The position numbers and the translations under genes are program-made. A stretch of DNA of 64,000 nucleotides from Nonomuraea indica. Lineage in GTDB: Bacteria; Actinomycetota; Actinomycetes; Streptosporangiales; Streptosporangiaceae. The first letter of the stretch is position 1; each line of letters starts with the position of its first letter. The stretch covers positions 663,119 through 727,118 of the forward strand of contig NZ_KZ559468.1 in assembly GCF_002850745.1 (NCBI RefSeq), given 5' to 3'. The notes beneath the pieces were generated by a model. That model was not told the origin of the DNA. It saw nothing but the letters and a program-made list of their open reading frames with translations, and ran no database searches. This document shows, piece after piece, positions 24,634-33,342 of the stretch.

Positions 24634-26693
24634 CAGGCCACCCCTCCCCGCTCGCCCGCACGGACGCTCGCCACGGCCGTCATCCTGCCGTCACGCCTGG
24701 CCCCGTCGTTCGCGTCGTCTTCGGGGGCGTCAGGCATGGCCCCGTCGTCCGCGTCGTCTTCGGGGGTGTCAGGCCTGGCCCCGTCGGTCCCGTCGGGTCC
24801 TGAGGCTTCAACTCGGGAGCCGCCGGTCCCGTCAGCCCCCGAGCTGTCCCCGGCCGCGTCTCCGGCCGCGTCTCCGGCCGCGTCTCCGGCCGCGTCTCCG
24901 GACGGCGGGTCGCGGTGCAGGTCCACCTCGTCGTAGTGGGAGAAGATCCGCCGGTAGAGAGGGCTGCGCGCGATCAGCTCGTCGTGCGTGCCGCAGTCGA
25001 CCAGCTCGCCGCGCCGCAGCAGCAGCACCTTGTCCGCCCACCGGATCTGCGACAGCCGGTGGGTGATCAGCAGCGTGGTGCGCCCGTCGAGGATGCGGCC
25101 GATGGCCTGCTGGATGAGGTCTTCGGTGGCCGAGTCGATGGCGCTGGTCGAGTCGTCCAGCACGAGGATCGCCGGGTCGGTCAGCAGCGCCCGCGCAATG
25201 GCCAGCCGCTGGCGCTGCCCGCCCGACAGGGTGACGCCGCGCTCGCCGATGACGGTGTCGTAGCCGTCGCCCAGCTCGGCGATGAACTCGGCCGCCTGCG
25301 CGTCCTCCGCCGCCCGCACCACGGCCTCCCGGTCGGCCCGCTGGCCGAGGCTGAAGGCGATGTTCTCGGCCACCGAGCGGGAGAACAGCACGATGTCCTG
25401 CTCGATCGTCGAGATCTGCGAACGCAGCGAGTCGAGCCGCCACTCGCGCACGTCGACGCCGTCCACCAGGATCCGGCCCGAGGTGACGTCGTAGATGCGG
25501 GGGACCAGCTTGGTCAGCGTGCTCTTGCCGGAGCCCGTCTCGCCGACGATCGCGACGGTCTCGCCGGGCCGCACGGTGAACGAGACGCCCCGCAGCACCG
25601 GCTCGCCGCCCTCGTAGCCGAACGTGACGTCGTCGAAGACGATCTCGCCCTTGATCGCGGCGGTGTGGCCGTCCGGGCGCTGCTCCAGCTCGTCCTCGGA
25701 CGTCATCAGAGCGAGGATCCGGCGCGAGGAGACGATGCCGATCTGCACCAGCGAGAAGGTGAAGATGGACATCTGCGCCGGGAACCCGAGCATGCCCATG
25801 AGGCCCATGAACGACACCAGCTCGCCCACGGTGATCACGCCCGTGCCGTGCAGGTGGAGGCCGTGCCACAGCGCCGCCGCCATGGTGCAGGCGAACAGCA
25901 GCGTCGGCAGGTAGCGGGCCTGGACCAGGCCGTTGCGGGCGAAGGAGTCGCGGTAGCGGCGCGCGAGGGTGCGGAACCGCCGGCGCTCCTGCTCCTCCTG
26001 CGCGGTCACCTTGATCACTTCGATGCCGCGGACGGCCTGGTTGAGGCCGGCGTTGAGGTCGCCGAACTCCTCGCGCATCCGGCTCGCCACCGGGTTGAGC
26101 CGGCGCATGTACTGCCACAGGGCGGCGGCGAACACGACCGCGAACACGGCGGGCACGAGCAGGAGCCGCGGGTCGATCGCGCCGATGAAGAACAGCGGCA
26201 CCAGCCCGGTCAGCCCGGAGTCGACGATCAGGTCGATCCCAGGAGTGATCATGATGGACAGCTGGCGGATGTCGTTGGCGGCCCGCGCCATCAGGTCGCC
26301 GACCCGCTGGCGGTTGTGGAAGGTCTGGCTCTTGCCCAGCAGGCTCACGTAGAGCTCGTCGCGGGCGTCACGCTCCAGCCGCTTGGCCAGGACCTCGCTC
26401 GACAGCCGGGCGACCAGGTCGAAGACGCCGCGGGCCAGCACGATGGCCAGCAGCGCGAGCGCGACCAGCCCGAGCGCCGCGGCCGGATCGCCGTGCTCGC
26501 CGAGGACGGCGTCGAAGGCGTCGCCGGTCAGGTCGGGCACCATGGCGTTGAGGACCACCATCACCAGCGACCCGCCGAGGAAGCCGAGCAGGTGCACGGG
26601 ATGGCGGCGCAGGTGCGACCAGAGCCAGCGCACCGGGCCCCGTCGGTCGTGGCGCGGCCCGGCCACGGAGAACTCCGAACTGCTGGCGGTCAC
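24633..26693 (-). CDS. ABC exporter half-transporter, subunit A with low-complexity tail
   Basis: A 686-residue exporter half. TM domain about 20-330, Walker A GETGSGKST, canonical LSGGQ, and Walker B ILVLDDSTSA, where the catalytic Glu is Asp. Pairing this Asp site with the LSMGQ of subunit B gives a degenerate site, as in TM287/288-type heterodimers. The last about 90 residues are an acidic low-complexity tail (GDAAGDAAGD repeats, then two PEDDA..DGA units) coded by 12-bp and about 39-bp tandem repeats, with no known function. GTG start at 26693; the AT-rich 26720-26745 is the likely promoter. Confidence 0.9.
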   Translation of the reverse strand: MTASSSEFSVAGPRHDRRGPVRWLWSHLRRHPVHLLGFLGGSLVMVVLNAMVPDLTGDAFDAVLGEHGDPAAALGLVALALLAIVLARGVFDLVARLSSEVLAKRLERDARDELYVSLLGKSQTFHNRQRVGDLMARAANDIRQLSIMITPGIDLIVDSGLTGLVPLFFIGAIDPRLLLVPAVFAVVFAAALWQYMRRLNPVASRMREEFGDLNAGLNQAVRGIEVIKVTAQEEQERRRFRTLARRYRDSFARNGLVQARYLPTLLFACTMAAALWHGLHLHGTGVITVGELVSFMGLMGMLGFPAQMSIFTFSLVQIGIVSSRRILALMTSEDELEQRPDGHTAAIKGEIVFDDVTFGYEGGEPVLRGVSFTVRPGETVAIVGETGSGKSTLTKLVPRIYDVTSGRILVDGVDVREWRLDSLRSQISTIEQDIVLFSRSVAENIAFSLGQRADREAVVRAAEDAQAAEFIAELGDGYDTVIGERGVTLSGGQRQRLAIARALLTDPAILVLDDSTSAIDSATEDLIQQAIGRILDGRTTLLITHRLSQIRWADKVLLLRRGELVDCGTHDELIARSPLYRRIFSHYDEVDLHRDPPSGDAAGDAAGDAAGDAAGDSSGADGTGGSRVEASGPDGTDGARPDTPEDDADDGAMPDAPEDDANDGARRDGRMTAVASVRAGERGGVA
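24851..24898. repeat. 12-bp in-frame tandem repeat, 4 copies
   Basis: Four copies of CGGCCGCGTCTC encode the repeated G-D-A-A tail of ABC subunit A. A second, roughly 39-bp duplication (about 24711-24788) codes the adjacent PEDDA units. Copy number is likely variable without breaking the frame. Confidence 0.9.
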
Positions 26694-26790
26694 GTGCGGG
26701 CTCCCTGACGTCGGGCCGGAGGATTATCGAAATTTTTTTCTAGCATCCGGCACCGACAGAAAGCCAACGATTATCGCCCCCGGGAACGAC

Positions 26791-26819
26791 GAAGGCCCCG
26801 GCCATGGGCCGGGGCCTTC
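26791..26819 (-). terminator. terminator of the tRNA operon
   Basis: A perfect 13-bp stem (GAAGGCCCCGGCC and its complement) with a 3-base loop, starting 4 bases past the CCA end of tRNA-Val on the minus strand. A weak T-rich run follows further downstream. Confidence 0.88.
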
Positions 26820-26822
26820 GGA

Positions 26823-26897
26823 TGGTGGACGATACTGGGATTGAACCAGTGACCTCTTCCGTGTCAGGGAAGCGCTCTCCCGCTGAGCTAATCGTCC
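26823..26897 (-). tRNA. tRNA-Val (GAC)
   Basis: The minus strand folds with acceptor GGACGAT/ATCGTCC, D-arm TTAGCTCAGCGGGAGAGC, anticodon loop CTGACAC (GAC) and T-loop TTCAATC. The 3' CCA is encoded. Last of three co-directional tRNAs. Its body is almost identical to tRNA-Val(CAC) at 39057. Confidence 0.97.
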
Positions 26898-26903
26898 TCG
26901 CAG

Positions 26904-26974
26904 AGGTGGAGACGGGATTTGAACCCGTGTAGACGGCTTTGCAGGCCGCTGCCTCGCCTCTCGGCCACTCCACC
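26904..26974 (-). tRNA. tRNA-Cys (GCA)
   Basis: Minus strand with acceptor GGTGGAG/CTCCACC, anticodon loop CTGCAAA (GCA), T-loop TTCAAAT and the U73 discriminator expected for Cys. CCA is not encoded. Six bases separate it from the Val tRNA. Confidence 0.97.
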
Positions 26975-26989
26975 GAGCCGGAAGCTCCG

Positions 26990-27061
26990 AGCGGAAGACG
27001 GGATTCGAACCCGCGACCCTCACCTTGGCAAGGTGATGCTCTACCACTGAGCCACTTCCGC
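26990..27061 (-). tRNA. tRNA-Gly (GCC)
   Basis: Minus strand with acceptor GCGGAAG/CTTCCGC, D-arm TGGCTCAGTGGTAGAGCA, anticodon loop TTGCCAA (GCC) and T-loop TTCGAAT. CCA is not encoded. First of the Gly-Cys-Val cluster; the promoter is presumably between 27062 and the stop of the DinB gene at 27095, or further upstream. Confidence 0.97.
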
Positions 27062-27094
27062 GTCGCCGCCGCGTGATGCGGTGACGAGAGAACT

Positions 27095-27592
27095 CTAGCG
27101 AATCCTGGCCGAGTCCCCAAACCGGAGGTCGCCGACCTGTTCGGCGTACCAGGTGACGCCGGCGACGTGCTCGGCGATCGCGCGCAGCGTCCAGTTGGGG
27201 TCGCGCGGCACGTCCCAGGCGTCGGGGACGGTGGCGTACCGGTTCACGTACGCCTGGGCGAGGCGGGTCCAGCGGGACCTGGCCTCGGCCAGGTCCGTCT
27301 CCGTGAGGCGGGCCCAGTCGGCCTCCAGCGTCACCGTCCGGCCGTGCCAGAGGTCGGGCTGCGGAGCGGCGCCGGCGAGCAGCGCCTCCACCTCGGCCAG
27401 GTGGTCCACCAGGTGGTCCTGGATGCGGCGGACGGCCTTCGACGGGGTCCACAGGTTCGCGCCGTCCGTCGTGATGGGCCTGCCGTCCCAGGCCATCCAG
27501 GTCGAGGCCAGTTCGAGGCACCGGTCCACCGCGGCGGCCACCAGGAGGGCGGGGTTGTCGTCGGCGGGGGCGGGAGTCGTGTCGGTCGTCAT
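27095..27592 (-). CDS. DinB / maleylpyruvate isomerase N-terminal family protein
   Basis: A 165-residue four-helix-bundle protein. IQDHLVDHLAEVEALL (about 55-70) and WTLRAIAEHVAGVTWYAEQV (about 133-152) supply His residues at the metal-ligand positions of the DinB/mycothiol-dependent enzyme superfamily. These use mycothiol, the actinobacterial thiol, for S-transfer or isomerisation; the substrate is unknown. The ATG start at 27592 follows a GC-rich region without an obvious promoter. It ends 33 bp upstream of the tRNA cluster. Confidence 0.7.
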   Translation of the reverse strand: MTTDTTPAPADDNPALLVAAAVDRCLELASTWMAWDGRPITTDGANLWTPSKAVRRIQDHLVDHLAEVEALLAGAAPQPDLWHGRTVTLEADWARLTETDLAEARSRWTRLAQAYVNRYATVPDAWDVPRDPNWTLRAIAEHVAGVTWYAEQVGDLRFGDSARIR

Positions 27593-27895
27593 GCCAGCAC
27601 TCTGGCGGCTGGTCGTTCAAGGGGGCGTCGAAGGATGCCCGCGCCGGACCGCCCGGGCACGTCGTGCCCGGCCGTCATGTCGCGTCCGGCGCGGCGGGCG
27701 TCGGGCTCGGCGTCGGCATGTCGGGTCCGGGGCGGGCATGTAGCGGGCCGGCACGGGCAGGTTGCGGGCGGGCCCGGGCAGGTCGCGTCGGGCGCGGGCG
27801 CGTCGGGGCCTGTGGGGGCGGGCCCGACGAGGCCGCGTCGGGTCCGGCGCCATGCTTCGACGGGGCCCGAAACGTCCGCGCGTTAGGGTCGGGGC
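27593..27895. other. G-rich low-complexity intergenic region
   Basis: A 303-bp divergent region. From about 27680 to 27860 the plus strand is packed with short GGGC/GGGTC runs (many GCGGGC and GTCGGG units) that could form G-quadruplex or stem structures. No gene was recognised; open frames here are artefacts of the composition. Confidence 0.5.
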
Positions 27896-28609
27896 ATGGC
27901 AGCAGAGCATGTCGCACGCGACGCCGACATCGCCCCGGTGGCGGCACTCATCGCCGATCCCACCAGGGCCGCGATCCTGACCGCACTGCTCGGCGGCCGG
28001 GCGCTCGCCGCGGGCGAGCTGGCCCGGCTGGCCGGGGTCAGCGCCGCCACCGCCAGCGCCCACCTGTCCCGACTGCTCGACGGGGGGCTCGTCGACGTCG
28101 TGCGCCAGGGCAGGCACCGCTACTACCGGCTCGCCGGGCACGAGGTGGCCGAGGTGCTGGAGGTGCTGGCCAGGGTCGGCACGCGACCACCCGTACGGTC
28201 GCTGCGCCAGTCCCGGCAGGCGCGCCTGCTGGAGGAGGCCCGCACCTGCTACGACCACCTGGCCGGGCGGGCCGGCGTCGGCCTGCTGGACCAGCTGCGC
28301 GCGGGCGGCCACCTCGACGGCGAGGAGGTCACGCCCGCGGGCGAACGCCTGCTCGCGCGGCTCGGCGTCGATGTGACGGCTGCGCGGCGAGCCAGGCGGC
28401 GCTTCGCCCCCGAGTGCCTCGACTGGACCGAGCGCAGGGCCCACCTCGGCGGCGCGCTCGGCGCGGCGGTGACCGGCGCCCTGCTGGACCTCGGCTGGTA
28501 CGTCAGAGGGCCGGTGCCGAGGGCGGTGACCCTGACCGACGAGGGCAGGGGAGGGCTGGCCGCGCTGTTCTCCGGTAAGGAGCTAACATCGCATACGCCG
28601 GTTACTTAG
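27896..28609 (+). CDS. ArsR-family regulator
   Basis: A 237-residue regulator with an N-terminal winged helix (ALIADPTRAAILTALLGGRALAAGELARLAGVSAATASAHLSRLLDGGLV, about 16-65) and RQGRHRYYRLAG as the wing. The C-terminal extension contains FAPECLDWTERRAHLGGALGAA, a conserved feature of a larger ArsR subgroup; no CxC metal motif is seen, so it probably senses an organic ligand. Its stop is 15 bases before hutH, so it is in the histidine-lyase operon and may regulate histidine use. Confidence 0.85.
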   Translation: MAAEHVARDADIAPVAALIADPTRAAILTALLGGRALAAGELARLAGVSAATASAHLSRLLDGGLVDVVRQGRHRYYRLAGHEVAEVLEVLARVGTRPPVRSLRQSRQARLLEEARTCYDHLAGRAGVGLLDQLRAGGHLDGEEVTPAGERLLARLGVDVTAARRARRRFAPECLDWTERRAHLGGALGAAVTGALLDLGWYVRGPVPRAVTLTDEGRGGLAALFSGKELTSHTPVT

Positions 28610-28623
28610 TGAGAGAGAGCACC

Positions 28624-30174
28624 ATGCGCGACAACGGAGTCGTGAACGTCGGCCCAGAGCCCCTGACCTTCGACGACGTCATCCGGGTGGCCCGGCACGG
28701 CGCCGCCGTCCAGCTCACCGACGACGCCGTCGCGGCGATCGCGGCCGCCCGGCAGCGGGTGGACGAGCTGGCCGAGAGCCCCACCCCCGCCTACGGCGTC
28801 TCCACCGGGTTCGGCGCGCTCGCCACCCGGCACATCGACCCGGCGCTGCGCGCCCAGCTCCAGCGCTCCCTCGTCCGCTCCCACGCGGCGGGCAGCGGCC
28901 CGGAGGTGGAGGCGGAGGTGGTGCGCGCGCTCATGCTGCTGCGCCTGCACACGCTCGCCACCGGTCACACCGGCATCCGGCCGACCACGGCCAAGACCCT
29001 CGCCGCGCTCATCAGCGCCGGGATCACCCCGGTGGTGCACGAGTACGGCAGCCTCGGCTGCTCCGGCGACCTCGCGCCGCTGGCCCACGTCGCGCTCACC
29101 CTCATGGGCGAAGGCGTCGTCCGCGACGCGTCGGGCCGGCTCACCTCGGCCGCCGAGGCGCTCAAGCAGGCCGGCGTCGAGCCCGTCGAGCTGGCCGCCA
29201 AGGAGGGCCTGGCCCTGATCAACGGCACCGACGGCATGCTCGGCATGCTGATCCTGGCCATCGACGACCTGACCCGGCTCGTGCGGACCGCCGACATCAG
29301 CGCCGCGATGAGCGTCGAGGCGCTCCTCGGCACCGACCGCGTCTTCGCCCCCGAGCTGCAGGCGCTGCGGCCGCAACCCGGCCAGGCCCTGGCCGCCGCC
29401 AACATGACGAGGATCCTGGCCGGGTCCGGGATCATGGAAAGCCACCGCGACCCGGGCTCCTGCACCCGCGTCCAGGACGCCTACTCCCTGCGCTGCGCCC
29501 CGCAGGTGGCGGGGGCGGCCCGCGACACGATCGCGCACGCCGCCAACGTCGCCACCTGGGAGCTGGCCAGCGCCGTGGACAACCCGGCCGTCCTCGCCGA
29601 CGGGCGCGTGGAGTCCAACGGCAACTTCCACGGCGCTCCCGTGGCGTACGTGCTGGACTTCCTCGCGATCGTGGCCGCCGACCTGGCCTCGATGTCGGAG
29701 CGCCGCACCGACCGGTTCCTCGACGTGGCGCGCAACCACGGCCTGCCGGCGTTCCTGGCCGACGACCCGGGCGTCGACTCCGGTCACATGATCGCCCAGT
29801 ACACCCAGGCGGCCGTCGTGTCCGAGCTGAAGCGCCTGGCCGTGCCGGCCAGCGTCGACTCGATCCCCAGTTCGGCGATGCAGGAGGACCACGTCTCGAT
29901 GGGCTGGTCGGCGGCGCGCAAGCTGCGCAGGTCCGTCGACGGGCTCACCCGCGTGCTCGCCGTCGAGGTACTCACCGCCGCCCGCGCGATCGACCTGCGC
30001 GCGCCGCTCACCCCCGCCCCGGCCACGGCCGCGGTGGTGCGGGCGCTGCGGGAGACGGTCCCGGGCCCCGGCCCCGACCGCTTCCTGGCTCCGGAGATCG
30101 AGTCGGCGGTCCGCCTGGTGGCGGACGGCTCCGTCGTGGCGGCCGTGGAGTCCGTCACCGGCCCGCTCGCCTGA
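28624..30174 (+). CDS. hutH: histidine ammonia-lyase
   Basis: Deaminates L-histidine to urocanate, the first step of histidine catabolism. The 516-residue product has the catalytic Y57 region (AYGVSTGFG) and the MIO-forming tripeptide within EYGSLGCSGDLAPLAH. The tripeptide is C146-S-G rather than the common A-S-G, a variant found in actinobacterial HutH. VESNGNFHGAPVAYVLDF and the QEDHVSMGWSAARK segment complete the active site. The ATG at 28624 has GAGAGAG upstream; a GTG at 28609 is less likely. No hutU or hutI lies nearby, so the pathway is scattered. Confidence 0.93.
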   Translation: MRDNGVVNVGPEPLTFDDVIRVARHGAAVQLTDDAVAAIAAARQRVDELAESPTPAYGVSTGFGALATRHIDPALRAQLQRSLVRSHAAGSGPEVEAEVVRALMLLRLHTLATGHTGIRPTTAKTLAALISAGITPVVHEYGSLGCSGDLAPLAHVALTLMGEGVVRDASGRLTSAAEALKQAGVEPVELAAKEGLALINGTDGMLGMLILAIDDLTRLVRTADISAAMSVEALLGTDRVFAPELQALRPQPGQALAAANMTRILAGSGIMESHRDPGSCTRVQDAYSLRCAPQVAGAARDTIAHAANVATWELASAVDNPAVLADGRVESNGNFHGAPVAYVLDFLAIVAADLASMSERRTDRFLDVARNHGLPAFLADDPGVDSGHMIAQYTQAAVVSELKRLAVPASVDSIPSSAMQEDHVSMGWSAARKLRRSVDGLTRVLAVEVLTAARAIDLRAPLTPAPATAAVVRALRETVPGPGPDRFLAPEIESAVRLVADGSVVAAVESVTGPLA

Positions 30175-30190
30175 TCCCCGCGGCCGCCGG

Positions 30191-31390
30191 TCAGGGCAGG
30201 GCGACGACGAGGTCCACCTCCAGCAGCAGCCCCGGCATGAACAGCCGCGGCACCTCCACGGTGGTGCTGGCCGGCGGCGTGCCGGTGATGTACGCGCGGC
30301 GCACGGCGCCGTACTCGGCCCGCAGGTCCATGTCCGTCAGGTACGTCCTGACGAACGTGACGTCCTCGAACCCGGCGCCCTGGTCGGCCAGGATGCGCGC
30401 CAGGCACCGGAAGACGTGCTCGGCCTGCGCCGTCATGTCGCCCTCGCCCACCACGGCGCCCCGCTCGTCGAGGGCGGCCTGACCGGAGACGTACAGCGTG
30501 TCGCCGGCCCGCACCGCGTGCGAGTACATGCCGTTCGTGGCGGGCACGGTCGGCAGGTTCAGCGGCACCGCCCGGCCGCGGCGGACCGGCGGCCCGGCGG
30601 ACAGGTGCGCGGCGATCGCCGTCAGGTCCCGGTCGCCGAGACCGGCCGCCTCCGCCTCCTGCAGGCGCCTGCGGGCGGCCGTGGCCAGCGACGCGCCGTC
30701 CCAGGCGGCCAGGGACAGGTCCTTGGCCGCCAGGCCGAGCGCGTACCTCGTCGGCCCGGCGGGGGCGCGCAGCCGTTCGGCGAGCCCGCCCAGCGGCGTG
30801 TCCCCCAGCGCGTCCGCCAGCGCGGCACGCGGCACACCGTGCGCCTCGCCGTACGCGAACGTCTCCGCGAGCAGCACCTGGGCCGGGACGAGCGCGCTCA
30901 TGACGGCGAGCTTCAGCGCCGCGCCCGCGCCCAGCGGCCCCGCCTCCCGCACCGTGCCGAACGTCGCCAGCACCGCCCGGCACCCCTGCGTGTCCACGCC
31001 GGGCCCGGTGAGGCCGCCCGCCAGGACGGTGAGCGTGCCCTCGGCCGCGGGTCCCACGCTGCCCAGCACCGGGGCGTCCACCAGGCCGACCGAGCCGGGC
31101 AGCAGCGCGCGCACCTCGCGCACCGCCTCCGGCCCGATGGTGGACATCTCCACCACCGTCGCCCCGGCGCGCAACCCGGGAAGAGCCGCGGCCAGCACCT
31201 CGCGCACCGCGGCCGGGTCGCGGAGCATCGTGATCACCAGGTCGGCCCCGGCGACCGCCCCGGCCACCGGCGCCCCCGTGCCGCGCCGCCACACCGTCAC
31301 CCGGTGCCCGGCCTCCTCCAGCCGCCGCGCCATGGGGACGCCCATGCGGCCCTGTCCGAGAAACGCGATCCGGCCCTGATACGTCGTCAT
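30191..31390 (-). CDS. beta-hydroxyacid dehydrogenase-RidA fusion
   Basis: A 399-residue fusion. Residues 1-270 are a 6-phosphogluconate/3-hydroxyisobutyrate dehydrogenase-like unit: FLGQGRMGVPMARRLEEAGH (NAD loop), VEMSTIGPEAV, DAPVLGSVGPAAEGTL (substrate loop), and GAGAALKLAVM with the catalytic Lys. Residues about 285-399 are a RidA/YjgF domain ending VEVPRLFMPGLLLEVDLVVAL, which typically hydrolyses reactive enamines and imines. Linking an imine deaminase to a (possibly imine-reducing) dehydrogenase suggests handling an unstable intermediate. Divergent from a LysR gene 57 bp away, which probably controls it. Confidence 0.85.
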   Translation of the reverse strand: MTTYQGRIAFLGQGRMGVPMARRLEEAGHRVTVWRRGTGAPVAGAVAGADLVITMLRDPAAVREVLAAALPGLRAGATVVEMSTIGPEAVREVRALLPGSVGLVDAPVLGSVGPAAEGTLTVLAGGLTGPGVDTQGCRAVLATFGTVREAGPLGAGAALKLAVMSALVPAQVLLAETFAYGEAHGVPRAALADALGDTPLGGLAERLRAPAGPTRYALGLAAKDLSLAAWDGASLATAARRRLQEAEAAGLGDRDLTAIAAHLSAGPPVRRGRAVPLNLPTVPATNGMYSHAVRAGDTLYVSGQAALDERGAVVGEGDMTAQAEHVFRCLARILADQGAGFEDVTFVRTYLTDMDLRAEYGAVRRAYITGTPPASTTVEVPRLFMPGLLLEVDLVVALP

Positions 31391-31447
31391 GCGAGCAGTG
31401 AAGCCCACCCCGACGGATTCCACCACCGACTAGATTGCATGCCAGCC

Positions 31448-32365
31448 ATGACTGAAACGCATGCCTTCGACACCGCTGCCCTCCGCCTCTTCGACGAGGT
31501 CGCCAGGAGCGGATCCTTCACCGCCGCCGCCGAACTGCTCGGCTACACCCAGTCGGCCGTCTCCCGGCGGGTCGCCGCGCTCGAACGGGCCGCCGGCGGA
31601 CCGCTGTTCGAGCGGCTGGCCCGCGGCGTCCGGCTGACCCCCGCCGGGCTGGCGCTGCACCGGCACGCCGTCGCCGTCCTCGACCGGCTCGACCGGGCGG
31701 GGGAGGAGCTGGCCGCCATCCACGGCGGCAGCGGCGGCACGCTGCGAATAGGCGCGTTCGCCACCGCCAACGTGGACCTCGTGCCGGTCGCGCTCGGCAG
31801 GTTCGCCGCGGCGCGGCCCGAGGTGGAGCTGCGGCTGGTCGAGGGGCTCACCGGCCGCCTGCTCGAACGGCTCGCCGCCGGCGCGCTGGACGTCGCCGTG
31901 GTCAGCGACTATCCCGCCGGCCTGCCCGCCGAGGCCGGGCACCTGGTCCGGCTGCGCGAGGACCGGCTGCTGGTGGCGCTGCCCGCCGCCCACCGGCTGG
32001 CCGGCGAGGACAGCGTGCGGCTGGGCGACCTGGCGGCGGAGAACTGGATCGAGGCCGCGCCGCGCGGGCAGCCGACGCTGCTGTCCACCGCCTGCGCCGC
32101 CGCCGGGTTCGCGCCGCGCGGCGGGCTGCGGGTGGCGGAGTGGTCGGGCAAGTTCGGCTTCGTGGCCGCGGGGCTCGGGGTGACGCTCGTGCCCGAGCTG
32201 GCGGCGCGGGCCGTACCCGCCGGAGTGGTGCTGCGCCCGCTGCGCGGGACGACGCCCGCCCGCACCGTGTACGCGGCCCTGCCCCCCACCCCGCTGCCCG
32301 CCGCGCTGGAGCTCGTCCGGCTCCTGGGAGAATGGCAGGCGTGCACGACGGCTACGCCCACGTAG
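31448..32365 (+). CDS. LysR-family transcriptional regulator
   Basis: A 305-residue LTTR: N-terminal HTH ARSGSFTAAAELLGYTQSAVSRRVAALERAAGGPLFERLARGVRLTPAG (about 20-68), linker helix, and a two-lobed effector domain beginning GTLRIGAFATANVDLVP. It is divergent from the dehydrogenase-RidA fusion, the usual LysR target layout. An ATG at 31439 is an alternative start. Its last 34 bases overlap the pabB start in another frame. Confidence 0.9.
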   Translation: MTETHAFDTAALRLFDEVARSGSFTAAAELLGYTQSAVSRRVAALERAAGGPLFERLARGVRLTPAGLALHRHAVAVLDRLDRAGEELAAIHGGSGGTLRIGAFATANVDLVPVALGRFAAARPEVELRLVEGLTGRLLERLAAGALDVAVVSDYPAGLPAEAGHLVRLREDRLLVALPAAHRLAGEDSVRLGDLAAENWIEAAPRGQPTLLSTACAAAGFAPRGGLRVAEWSGKFGFVAAGLGVTLVPELAARAVPAGVVLRPLRGTTPARTVYAALPPTPLPAALELVRLLGEWQACTTATPT

Positions 32366-33342
32366 GCCGGCTTCTCGCCACGGGCCTGCGCGACCTCACC
32401 ACCGACCTGTCCGCCCTCGACGGACGGGGCTGGTGGGCCGTGGTCGTCGACTTCGAGGGCAAGGTGACGTGCGCGCGCTTCGAGCACGTACGGCCCGCGC
32501 CGCTGCCCGCCCCGAGCGGACCCTGGCACGGCCCCCGCCCGCACGAGTGGCGCAGCTCCCTCGACCGGACCGCCTACGAGCGGGGCGTGCGGGCCATCCG
32601 CGACCACATCGAGCGGGGCGAGGTCTACCAGGCCAACCTGTGCCGGGTGCTGTCCGCGCCCGTGCCGCCCGACGCCGACCCGCTCGCCCTGGCCGCCCGC
32701 CTGGCCGAGGGCAACCCCGCCCCCTACGCCGCCGTCGTCCGGGTGCCCGGCATGGCCGTGGTGTCGGCGTCGCCCGAGCTCTACCTGTCGCGCGACGGCG
32801 ACGTGATCGAGTCCAGGCCCATCAAGGGCACCGGCGTCACCGCCGCCGACCTGCTGGAGAAGGACTACGCCGAGAACGTCATGATCGTCGACCTGGTCCG
32901 CAACGACCTCGGGCGGGTCGCCGAGGTCGGCTCCGTCGAGGTGCCCTCGCTGTGCGCCGTCGAGGAGCATCCGGGCCTGGTGCACCTCGTGTCCACCGTA
33001 CGAGCCAGGCTGCTGCCCGAGGCCGGTTGGGCGGAGCTGTTCGAGGCGACCTTCCCGCCCGGTTCGGTCACCGGTGCCCCCAAATCGTCGGCGCTGCGCA
33101 TCATCAACGAACTCGAACCCGAGCCCCGGGGGCCTTACTGTGGGGCTGTGGGCTGGGTCGACGCCGACCGTCGCAGGGCGGCGCTGGCCGTGGGCATCCG
33201 TACATTCCAGATCTCCGCCGAGGAGATCCGGTTCGGCACGGGAGCGGGCATCACGTGGGGCAGCGACCCGCGGCGTGAGTGGCTCGAGACCGAGCTGAAG
33301 GCGTCCAGGCTCATCTCACTGGCATCCACAGGAGGCATCTGA
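32332..33342 (+). CDS. pabB: aminodeoxychorismate synthase component I-like (chorismate-binding)
   Basis: Makes 4-amino-4-deoxychorismate from chorismate for folate p-aminobenzoate. The 336-residue protein holds the chorismate-binding core: IERGEVYQANLCR, VVSASPELYLSR, the ESRPIKGTG motif with catalytic Lys, DLVRNDLGRVAEVGSVEVP, GSVTGAPKSSALRIINELE and a final GAGITWGSDP. The N-terminal non-catalytic part is short compared with TrpE. The start (ATG 32332 or GTG 32341) is uncertain. It is directly followed by pabC. Confidence 0.88.
   Translation: MAGVHDGYAHVGRLLATGLRDLTTDLSALDGRGWWAVVVDFEGKVTCARFEHVRPAPLPAPSGPWHGPRPHEWRSSLDRTAYERGVRAIRDHIERGEVYQANLCRVLSAPVPPDADPLALAARLAEGNPAPYAAVVRVPGMAVVSASPELYLSRDGDVIESRPIKGTGVTAADLLEKDYAENVMIVDLVRNDLGRVAEVGSVEVPSLCAVEEHPGLVHLVSTVRARLLPEAGWAELFEATFPPGSVTGAPKSSALRIINELEPEPRGPYCGAVGWVDADRRRAALAVGIRTFQISAEEIRFGTGAGITWGSDPRREWLETELKASRLISLASTGGI

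Noticed and set aside
27664-28578. Long plus-strand frame across the G-rich region
   Set aside because: Artefact of G-rich repeats and a shadow of the ArsR gene.
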